Positions 54,914-64,000 of a stretch of 64,000 nt of DNA are shown in pieces. Both the position numbers and the translations under genes were made by a program. Under the pieces are notes generated by a model. That model had not been told where the DNA came from, did not search any database, and saw only the letters and a program-made list of their open reading frames with translations. The DNA comes from Cyathus striatus (taxonomy: Eukaryota; Basidiomycota; Agaricomycetes; Agaricales; Nidulariaceae), in assembly GCA_025738555.1 (NCBI GenBank), contig JAOVFP010000008.1, positions 4,774,001 to 4,838,000 of the forward strand. The letters are read 5' to 3'. Positions within the stretch are counted from its first letter, which is position 1; every line of letters begins with the position of its first letter.

Positions 54914-55367
54914 ATCAAGTGAATAAATGTTTTATTTTTATACCTGCAACATCTACAACTACTTGTACCGGGATCATTCATTCGTGTACTTACTTCGTAT
55001 AAAAACAGTCGGATACATAAGGCACCAAAGCTACAACACGGATGTTTACAATGTCCAAAAGCATAGTCATGTCAAATTTTCAACATTTACAGTATAGCGG
55101 GTGGCAATAATGTAACAAGAATGCAAAGTAGATAAACAGAGGAAACAGGAAGCGACAATTGCGAGGGGAAATATGATACATTCGGAGGGTCAATATTAAA
55201 AATAATTGCTGTATACAAAGAGGGCGATGAAACAAGATCCTGCTAATGATGCTTAATCTGAGGGAATCGTTGACAATAAGCACGAGAAAATGAAAAACAT
55301 GAGTACTATATAAGAAAGCGAAGTGATATATGCTGGGGTAAAAAAAAAGACTAGAAGAAATCAACTA
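54914..55367. other. convergent intergenic region
   Basis: Shared 3' flank of UVE1 (plus) and the large Ser/Pro-rich gene (minus). AT-rich; a minus-strand open frame at 55080-55364 is hydrophobic but lacks family features or splice partners. Nothing else seen. Confidence 0.4.
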
Positions 55368-58300
55368 TCATCCAGAACCAAAGCCAGTGAGCGCTATGCA
55401 GCCCAACCACACCATCTCTAGCACAGCGCGTCCGATGGGAGTCACTTCAAGCACGGGATCATAATCGTCTTGATTGACCGGCGGCGGCTGAAGTGGATCA
55501 AAACATAATTTGAGTTTTTGAAACCCGTGCTTCTCAAACTGGATTTCTTCCCGCCGAGAAGAGCAGTGAGCGATGATAACGGAATCCTTGCTGAACTTTG
55601 GATCTTGCCGCTTAAAGGACGGCATAGTGTTGTACGCCTCCTCTAATGACCCAATAACAGCCAAACCCGTGTCGGATATTCGAACACCCGTACCTTGCAG
55701 CTCCTGGTACGAAACCGCACGTGCACAGACATGAAAGGTCGATAAAAGAGGGCTACGATCGTCCTTCAACGAGTCCCAGGACGACGTCGGCGAACTCCTC
55801 TTGCCTTCCTCGGGATTCCTGCTTTTGTCAAGATCAGATTTATAAAACACGAGCAAGTATTGACGTTGCTCCACAGGAATAAGCGGAACTTGTGAGGGAT
55901 ATGGTTTTTGAGATGCGATGTTAGTTTCCTCAGGCCAGAGCGGCAAAAGCATGTAATACGCATCGTTATGCTCCATCACGCTCGTGAGTGCCATCTGTTG
56001 ATCATGTTTCTTCGAGTTACTTTGGCGGTGTCTATGTTGGCCATTTCTTGAAGAATCGGCAGTAGGTACGGGCAAAAGGCCAACATCTTGGAAGGATTGA
56101 TTGAGGTCAGTAACAATACCGTTCCGGGCTTCTGTTTGGTGTCGTGAGGCGGGAAGGAGCCACGGTGGATTGTATGGCGTTAGCAGATGATTCTGGTTCC
56201 CATTGGCTTTCACCTTGCTGCTGCGATAAATGAACCTCCTCCCCTCCGTCTTGGTCGAAAGGGACTCGAGCATATCGGGAGACATGGTGCTATAAGCCTC
56301 ACTGTGTGGTGTTCTCACCGGCTGCGGACGCTCGTCATCGAACAAATCATTATCTTCTTCCTCGACCTCCTGCGGCACCGTCTCGGAAGCTTGAGGCCGT
56401 GGCTTGGGAACTGTGGTGGAATTCGTCTCATGGCTCGCGGTCGAGATATTCTCCGAATTACATGAGCTGCCAGGACGAGACTCGATGGAGGATGGATCAG
56501 GCGGGGAGCCACTTACCAGCGTCGCGGACGCAGCTAAACTTCCCCTGCTACTGACTTGGCTATCCGGATCATCCTGCGACGACTTTTTCACCTTCTTCTT
56601 TGTCTTGGATGCACGCGATTCGGGACGGGCAGACGTGGAGTCGTCTCCTCGATTGCGAGGGCGGCGAGAGCTGTCGCGTGGGACGTCATCCAACAGGCCA
56701 TGAGATTCGAGCCTTCTCGTCGTGGCGGTGTTTGTGGATTTCGCCTGAACAATGGGTTGCGCCAGAATGATCATGGCCTTTATCTTGCTGGATCTATAAT
56801 GCCTACTAATGGAGAAGGCGATGGACTTTGAGTGCTTGTGTATCGTCATCGGTGGGCTTTCCACGTTACCACCGTCGAGTGAAATATGACGGTGGCGAAC
56901 ATTAATGCGTTGCTGCGGCGATTTGGCGGTATCTCTGGAATCTTTTTTCCCCTTAAATCTCAAAAATACGGTGGCAGTGGTATTGGTACTCACTGATCAT
57001 ATTCTTTCTAGTTACAGAGAAACGGCCCGCTATCTTGCTAATCCAAATCTCCTCCGAGTTGACGGCCATGCCCTTCCAATTGGAGGAGCGATCGCGATGT
57101 GTACCTTCCTGACGTTCGACCATGAACATCCAGTCTGGCTCCTTTCCAGCCTGTCCGCGCACAAAGGGATCGGTATTGGAGGTGACGCTGGACCGACGAC
57201 GGTCGTTTTTTATCATGGAGAAATGTGAAGTGAAGGAACGACTGGACGTCATGGGTTTGACGATATCTTGCATCTCACGGTCGTCGAGGTTGTTGATTCC
57301 CTCGGTGGCATATCTGGAGAACTCGGTAAGGTCAAAGGTGTCGGTGGAAGCGGGAGCGAGACCTTCGACGGCAGCCGGGGCGGATGAGGTGCGAGATGTG
57401 TGGAGACTGGCAGGTTTGCCAATGGAGCTGTCGTCATGCTGGATGGAACGCTTTCGCATGGTGAGCCATTCGGCGTCAGAGCCTGGGACAGAGGTGGGCT
57501 CTGAAGGCAAAGCTCTGTCTCTGGACTCATGAGAAAGGCGACTGCCATGGACAAAGGGTCTCAGCTCTTCAAGACTCCTGCTGGGACGACGGAGGGTGGC
57601 CAGACTGTCTTCACGATTCCTGGATTCAGCAAAGGATCGATCGCTGGGGGTGCCAGGAATAGGCATGGCGAGCTGTATTCGTCGGTCGCTAAAATGGGGG
57701 ACGCCTCTGATGCTTGCGCTGCGAATGCTGAGAGAGGCCTTGTCGCTGCCCTGGTGGAGGACGGAGCCGACCTCAATGGCGTCCGAGTCGTCGTCAAACT
57801 CCTCCTCTGAGGCGACAGAGCCATCGTGGTCGCTGAAATGGAAGGTGGTGGGATGGCGGCGGTCGTCTGCGCAGTCTAAGGAGCTGGCTGAGGAGCGGGG
57901 ACGACGGGTGTTGGAGCGGGAGAGGGAGGGAGAGGAGCTGGTGCTGGGGATGTCGGTGAGAGAGATGGGGGGAGATTGGCGGGGCAGATGGTGGTAGAGC
58001 TGTGGCTGGTGTTGCGAAGGATGACTGGGATGGGGTACTGGGGATGCCAGGGAGGGGCGAGGGGTGGTGTCTGCGCGATACGGGGAGTCGTCGTCGTCTG
58101 CGAGGGGATCGAGGGGGTGGTAGGAGGGATGGAGAGAGGGCTGGGGGGCACCAAAGGTGAAGCTGTGGAGGGTGCCGTAGATATCAGAGTCTGCGGGGGG
58201 AGGAGTGGGGAGAAGAGGAGGAGGAGGGGGAGGGGTGGGAAGAGTAGTCGGGGTGGTATGGGGAGGGGGAGTAGGGGGAGGGGTGGGAGTCGGGGGAGTG

Positions 58301-58371
58301 AGAGCGGGGGCGGGGTCAACGGTGCGGTGGGGAGGGCGGGAGGAGCGTCGTTTGAAGCCAAAGAGATTCAT
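55368..58371 (-). CDS. large Ser/Pro-rich protein of unknown function
   Basis: Two long exons joined by one intron (gtgagt...aaaaag, about 56945-56995) give roughly 980 residues. Start ATG 58371 reads MNLFGFKRRSSRPPHRTVDP, followed by a proline-rich segment (PPPPPPLLPTPPP). Exon 1 is Ser/Arg-rich with several RRxS sites (for example NTRRPRSSASS; KNDRRRSSVTS) that suit basophilic kinases. Its end, EEIWISKIAGRFSVTRKNMI, looks conserved and structured. Exon 2 has MTIHKHSKSIAFSISRHYR, then another disordered stretch, and a C-terminal region that may fold: SVMEHNDAYYMLLPLWPEET, PVEQRQYLLVFYKSDLDK and SVIIAHCSSRREEIQFEKHG, ending with a hydrophobic RAVLEMVWLGCIALTGFGSG at 55368. I do not recognise the family. 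The hydrophobic C-terminus might be a membrane anchor (inference). Confidence 0.65.
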
Positions 58372-58982
58372 GGTGGAGAGAAAGAGAGAGAGCGGTTGCG
58401 ACAAAGGCCAATCATAAACAAAGGCCAAGATCATCCCCAATTCAGAACAATGCCAATCCGCAACAAATATTTTCCACGTGGTCCTCATTTTCCACGTGCC
58501 AGTCCAATCTCCGTCCTCCATCCAACCCATCCACCAGCATTCTCCTTCTCCTTCTCGCGTGGTCCCCACCCCCGCCTCGGCTCGGCCTCGCGTGCTCGAC
58601 GCGTGCTTGTCTCCGCCGCTCTAGATTCAATTTCCATGGCACTCATCTCCATCTAATCAACACAGCCAACGCTTCACCGCTACTCTCTCCGCCTAATCTC
58701 CTCCCCTCCATGACGCTTTCTGTCCATCTTCTTTTCTTCCCACGCGCTATCCATCCCAACCCCCCCCTCCGCTACGGACTTTGCACCTGGGAACGGCCTA
58801 TCTCCACAAAATGCCTGCCAATCCTACAGCCGGTAACCAGCATCAATTTCATCTACCTCCCGCTCCGATTCTCCGACTCCTGCCTGCTCTCCTTCGTGTC
58901 AAATCCTTAGCCTCACACCTCAACACAAAATATAATTACGTCCTTATCATACACGCTACCACCCTCTATCATAGCTTCGCAC
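58372..58982. other. intergenic region, no supported gene
   Basis: Upstream of the Ser/Pro-rich gene and 3' of the acetoacetyl-CoA synthetase gene. The sequence from 58560 to 58780 is pyrimidine-rich on the plus strand. Open frames at 58710-58910 and 58781-59023 have no family features. Confidence 0.4.
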
Positions 58983-61744
58983 TCAACCCACCCACCACCT
59001 TTTCGATCTCTCGGTATCTATAGTACAATTCCAGCGACTCGGGATTAGCAACTGTTCCGCTGGCTTGCACGTTTACCCCCGAAATTATCTGTTTAACCGC
59101 GATTTCTATCTTCTTCCCATTCACAGTATACTATAAATAGTTTCAGCTCCGTTATCCACCCAAAAAGCAATAGACACTCCAACCCCACGTACAGGAATAT
59201 CCGAAACTTCAAACATATACGCAGGGACATGCCGCGCGCTCAATGCTTTCCGGATCGCTTCCCGAATCCTCATTTCCAGGGACCGCGTCAACCTCTGTTC
59301 TAACCGCATTTTTAGGAAAAGAATAACACGTTCGTCCTTATCATCTGACCGCCGTTGACCAACGCAGAGAAAATCTTCAGGTGCTCGCTAAATTCCTCCA
59401 AAACGGTATAAATCTCGGCAGAACCAAAACGAATTCCACTTGGGTTCAGAACGCCGTCGCTGTCATTTTTTTTTTTTTTTTCGCTCAAGTCGCAATGACG
59501 AGTAAACAAAAACGGACCGTACCTGCGACCCAAGATCATTATACCCTTTGTCTGTGGGTTCACCACGATAAAGTCACCCTGACGCCATACACCTAAATAG
59601 ACTGCATGAGCAAGATATCAGCCAACTTGAATCTCAGAAGCACACCTGGATACATGTCGTAGTATGCATCTCGAAATTTCTGACCACTTTCGTCACCCCA
59701 GAATGCGACGGGTAGCGATGGATGCGGGCGAGTGCAAACAAGTTCTCCAGGTCGTCCTGTATCATCAATATTCTTCCCTGCTGGGTCAAACACCTCCACT
59801 TTCATTCCAAACGATTTGCATTGAATTTCTAGTTTTTTTTAAAAAAAAAATGATGGGAACTTGACTTTTGCAGCTGCAATATAAATTCGCACCTCCATTA
59901 TAGACGGGTAGGCAAGGAGAGCCAGTCACGACTAGAAAATCAGGCATTTTCATTTCATGAAGATGCGGATGAACATACAAGAAGTGCAAACATCTGTTCC
60001 CCCGCTTGTAGATATGAGGTGTATTTTTCCGGCAAACGCTTCAAAAGTCCATTCAAACAAGGATGGCGTGAGCGGTGCACCTGTACATGCAATAGTGCGA
60101 AGCGCTTCAAAAGGCCCAACGTCTCTCACTTGGTATAACAGGTCCTATTATACTCGCACATAGCAAAGGTGAACAGAAGACAACTTACACGGAGCAATTC
60201 CACGTCCTTGAACCTCAGTCATGAAACGTGGACTTGTGCCTAAGCAGGAGACACTACAAAGTACTCAGAAATCTGAACTAATAGTTATCAACTCACGTAC
60301 TTTTGATCGTTGATAAATTTCAGGTACGTCTGCAGATCAGGATAGAAAGGAGATCCATCGTATAGAATTATACGGCAACCAGCAGCTAGACCAATTAACA
60401 TGAAATTCCACATCATCCACCCAGTCTGAAGAATCTTGAGAATCGGAGGAGAAAATAAATAACTATATCTTACGGTGGTATACTGGAAGTATGTATCATT
60501 TGGAGAGATATCAAATCCTATCACAATCTCCTTCTTCGTTTGCAGTAACACCCCCTGAATGTTACAATTAGTACACAGAAGATAAAGAAACACATCATAA
60601 TTACCCCGGCACAATGTACAATACATTTGGGTTTTCCAGAGGTGCCAGAAGAATAAAGGATGAAAAGTGGATGATTAAACGGAAGCTGCTCAAATATGAG
60701 TTGACGACCATCATCTGCTTTGAGGAAGCTCGACAATGTCGCACTGCTGTAACAATAAGTTCCCGGCAGTAGCACATAAGGAAGCTGCATGCCTGTTCAG
60801 AAGCCCATTCATGTCGACTTCTTTTCCAGTAATTCTACTGGGAAGTAGGACTGCTTTCTGAAGACCTTTGTCCGACAAGTCCCTGACAACTTCGGATATC
60901 TTTGGAATCAAATCGACTTCCTTGCCAGCATACATGACGCCAGACTCGGCAAAAATAAACTTTGGCTGGATTTGACGGTATCGGTCCAATATACCCTATT
61001 AATAAATGGGTAAGCAAACCAACGTGCAATAATGATCGTTTTACTTGTGTTCCCATATCGATTGCGGTGGTAGAGAAAATACCACCAATGCTGGCTACTG
61101 CAAGCGCAATAACAATCGCATTGATCGAGTTCGTCACGATAGCTGCACCAAATTGTAAGTATGCGTTAAAATAGAAGAAATGTAGATGTATTATGTGTAC
61201 CGGCCACTCTATCGCCGGGTTGTAAGCCATGCACCCTCAATGCTGCAGCCATACGTTTTACCATTCCGTAGAGTTGGCGATACGTAAAGTTAACAGCATC
61301 TCCAGATTCTCGACCCTCAGTACATGCAATGCCGTCGTCCCTTCGATGCAGTAAATTTTCTGCGTAGTTCAGACGCGCCCCAGGGAACCAAATAGGTACC
61401 TCAGACAACTTTCCTGGCTCCAATATCTGCGACTGTAGAATGATATTAATCAACCATTCCCACTCCGTATTGTAAGAGCGACCTTTGAGGGAGGTACAGA
61501 AAATATAATGCTAAGGAATTCGCATAGATCAATCCAAAACATGTAGCGTGTCACTGAATACTCGTGGAGATCATGGTAGTTTTCTACTCCTTTATGAATG
61601 AGCCGATTCCACAGAAATCGTAGGCAGCGTACCTAGTTGTATGCGATGCTTTCTATTAATGTATTGGCTAAGATTCTGACAGCCAGTGCGAGAAAGTTGA
61701 GGAGATCTCCAAAGCAGCTTCGACTGACTGAAATATTGTTCCAT
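58983..61744 (-). CDS. acetoacetyl-CoA synthetase
   Basis: An ANL-superfamily ligase that activates acetoacetate to acetoacetyl-CoA in the cytosol, feeding sterol and lipid synthesis. Start placed at ATG 61744 ([20 protein letters not shown]); the next exon reads [13 protein letters not shown], as expected for the family. Further blocks: [58 protein letters not shown], the phosphate-binding loop [95 protein letters not shown] and the C-terminal swing domain with [20 protein letters not shown] and [18 protein letters not shown], whose Lys-rich NGKK holds the catalytic lysine. The stop is at 58983. More than a dozen short introns; two contain long A/T runs. The frame keeps through every junction I checked, so the gene looks intact. 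About 670 residues. Confidence 0.92.
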
Positions 61745-62192
61745 GAATGTTTGGAGAGTGATCTGAGGTTTGGATGAGAGAGTGTAGTACGTCGACGATA
61801 TGAAGAGAGCACGGGCCCCTGTGGATTTCGTAAGAACCTAACATTGAGTTATTTATGTAAATTGGATTCCGTTGGACAACCGTTAGAACTAATTAGCAAT
61901 GGCATTGCTTCACCTTGGCTTCACTGGGTCACCCCCCTCGTGACATTTCCCCGCGTTGTGGGGTATGTGGGAAAATGTCTGAAATCAGGTAAGATCTATC
62001 ATTTACTATGTAAGTAGGATCTATGCACATACTACAAACCTCTACGACGCAAATTAGAAATTCGAGTATTACATGTAACCATTGTTATTAGGTACCCAAA
62101 TGATGATAAGTAAATAAAAAAGGATATAATGTCATCACCAAATAATATGTTAGTAATAGTAGTCATTTCTATATACCTCATAATTAGGAGAC
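61745..62192. other. intergenic region (acetoacetyl-CoA synthetase promoter, SEY1 3' flank)
   Basis: AT-rich, especially 62030-62190. The frame of the synthetase stays open for some 25 codons upstream of ATG 61744 without another ATG, so a short 5' exon could exist. No other gene seen. Confidence 0.4.
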
Positions 62193-64000
62193 TTAAGACT
62201 GTCGTGATCTGAGCTCTCGACGGAGCCCGTCTTCGTTTTCCTCCTGCTGTGCCTGCACCTGAGCCATCGCAGGCTCAGCAAATTGTTCTCGAAGCTTATT
62301 GGTGGCCTGACGCTGTACCTAAATATCAACTAATATTTAGCTCCAGGAATGTTGAGGGACATAGTAACATACCTCTGCTCCAATTGTACGGGTAACTTGG
62401 AATAGCGGACCAACAAGACCAAGTTGAACAACGGCGTATCTAATAGTATAGGTCAGCTTCACAATACCACAACAGTATCCATAACACTCACGCGGAAGCA
62501 AGAGCTATTAGTAGGAAAGTGAAATAGAGGGGATTGAACAATATCGCCATTGCCTCGTTCCAACCCAACACTACCAACATCCCATACATCCACATAGGCA
62601 CTTGAGCAATGCTGGCCACAGTACTTCGCTTCGCCTCAACGTAATAGGCATCTGAATCTTTTCGGAATCTGTTCGTAAGATCCACGGCTTTGGTCTCGCT
62701 GAATATTACGAGGGAAGCATCAAAATCGAAATCATCTGAACCTGCATCGGCTTCAGAAGGTATGTCGAAATCCAAAGTCGTTTCAATGGGGGATATTTTG
62801 GCGTACAAAGGAATAAGTTCCAGAGTCTGAAGAAATTTCAACATGCCGTGCAACCCAAACAACCACACTAAAGACGTACCTGGTCTCTCGCCTTCTTGAA
62901 AATTCCATCAATGTCATCTTCGGGCTTCCATACACGTGGAACTCCATTTTCGTCGTACCTAAACCGCTCTTCGAAATGAACACGAAGTTTTGCAAGGAAA
63001 GCTGCATCACTAGTTTGCTCGTCAACTTTAGCCTTCAATGCCTGCCAGGCACGCTTCCGAAGAGCTACTAGTGAGGTCGTGTTCTCTTCATCAGTGCAGT
63101 TGAAGCCTGGTGGGACTATATTAGCGGAGTATTAGAAAATAAATTTAGTAAACAGACTCTTTGCTTTGGTTAGATATGTAGATTCAGCTTTCTCGAGGAG
63201 GTCCTTGAACTTCTGAATGATATCGTCCCACATATTAGGTGTTCCTTTACTAAGTGCAAGCTCGACTGGCTCCGATATAGCCTTCTTAAAATTCCTCTAT
63301 AACAAGGGAAAGAATTCAACAATTAATTGTAGAGGACTCATAAAAGAACTTACTTCAATCAAGTTTACCATCTTCTTCGTCTCGTCTTTCCGGAATTGGT
63401 CACCAACAGATTTCATCTCTTCCTTTAGTGATTCATATTCGTCTTCCCACGCCCAACCAGACCCTTCGATCAAGGCTTCCTTCGCAACCTTAACAAAGGT
63501 GCTTTCACACTTTGCACTGGCTTTGGCAAGTACATCCGCATAATTATAGTCATCCCCACGCAAACCTTCTAGTAATTCCTGCTTGAAAGTGACAAGACAT
63601 GATCTGTGAAGATTTTTAAGTTGACCAAGGAAAAGGGGCGAGAGAGTTGCATCGAGCGTGGCGATAAGGTCTGCGCGCTTGCGACCATAAACGCCTTTGT
63701 GATACCTAGATGCATCCCTGTCATAACGGGCTAAGGGATGTATTTGACTCGCATTCCAGTTAAATGACTGAAAAATACGCACCAAGAGCATCTGAACGCC
63801 AAGTTTTCATCATGGCACCCAACCCTTCCACCACCCGCCCTGATTCGACTGGTCTCTTTTGGGATTTGACTTGTTCATTGAACTCCGATACGGCGACAGC
63901 AGAAATCTCATCGCAGCGGAATTGTGCAAGTAGTTCTTGTTGAGTGGGAAGGTCAAGGTCCTTATTCGTCTGGACTTGCTCCTGCAAAGAAGGTAAGCAG
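62193..64000 (-). CDS. SEY1: Sey1/RHD3 ER-fusion GTPase, C-terminal part (partial at window edge)
   Basis: Sey1 is a dynamin-like GTPase that fuses ER tubules, the fungal and plant counterpart of atlastin. The window holds the C-terminal two thirds; the GTP-binding G motifs lie beyond 64000. Seen here are [100 protein letters not shown] and [20 protein letters not shown], all in the helical middle domain. After [20 protein letters not shown] comes the membrane hairpin [40 protein letters not shown] and [11 protein letters not shown]. The cytosolic amphipathic tail [20 protein letters not shown] ends RRELRSRQS with the stop at 62193. Introns are short and GT-AG. Domain order matches Sey1 well. 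Confidence 0.93.

Noticed and set aside
58205..58417. Gly-rich plus-strand frame (GGGGGV repeats)
   Set aside because: Antisense shadow of the proline-rich segment of the 55368-58371 gene.

Overview
The window is nuclear DNA of a filamentous basidiomycete, most likely an Agaricomycete. Genes sit every 2-3 kb on both strands and nearly all are split by many short GT-AG introns of about 45-65 nt. The proteins are typical fungal orthologues (PEX5, ILV3, APA2, SPT23/MGA2, NUP2, GYP1, ATG6, GSH1, PRM1, UVE1, SEY1). No tRNA, rRNA, CRISPR array or recognisable transposon was seen. Gene models below were assembled by eye from splice signals, reading frames and remembered family motifs, so exon edges and starts are approximate where stated.

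Layout. 1-7 kb: 3' end of PEX5, dihydroxy-acid dehydratase ILV3, a single-pass membrane protein, Ap4A phosphorylase APA2 and a small multi-pass membrane protein. 7.9-19 kb: a receptor-like single-pass protein with a repeated ectodomain, a gene ending in a HicA-like fold, a probable meiotic REC114, a VanZ-like membrane protein and an Mmc1-like mitochondrial protein. 19-32 kb: the ER-anchored transcription factor SPT23/MGA2, nucleoporin NUP2/NUP50, the Rab-GAP GYP1 divergent from an RraA-family aldolase, and DNA polymerase kappa. 32-40 kb: a caspase-fold peptidase, Beclin/ATG6 and glutamate-cysteine ligase. 40.3-44.5 kb: two convergent diverged copies of an unrecognised multi-pass membrane protein, one interrupted by a one-base frameshift. 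44.5-46.9 kb: a gene-poor stretch. 46.9-64 kb: a small heat-shock protein, the cell-fusion protein PRM1, UV-damage endonuclease UVE1, a large unrecognised Ser/Pro-rich protein, acetoacetyl-CoA synthetase and the C-terminal part of the ER-fusion GTPase SEY1, cut by the window edge.

Most neighbours do not share a pathway; this is ordinary core genome. Loose themes are DNA damage tolerance and repair (POLK, UVE1), membrane fusion (PRM1, SEY1), lipid and acetoacetate metabolism (SPT23/MGA2, AACS), and redox or Fe-S metabolism (GSH1, ILV3). The items most worth a second look are the HicA-like C-terminal domain (about 13.3-13.7 kb), the inverted membrane-protein pair with its frameshift (40.8 kb), the alternative in-frame starts of UVE1 (52.8 versus 53.0 kb), the repeated GATA-type sites between GYP1 and the aldolase gene (27.85-27.93 kb), and several places where reading frames do not join by a normal intron (SPT23/MGA2, the RraA gene). 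No convincing wholly new multi-gene system was found.
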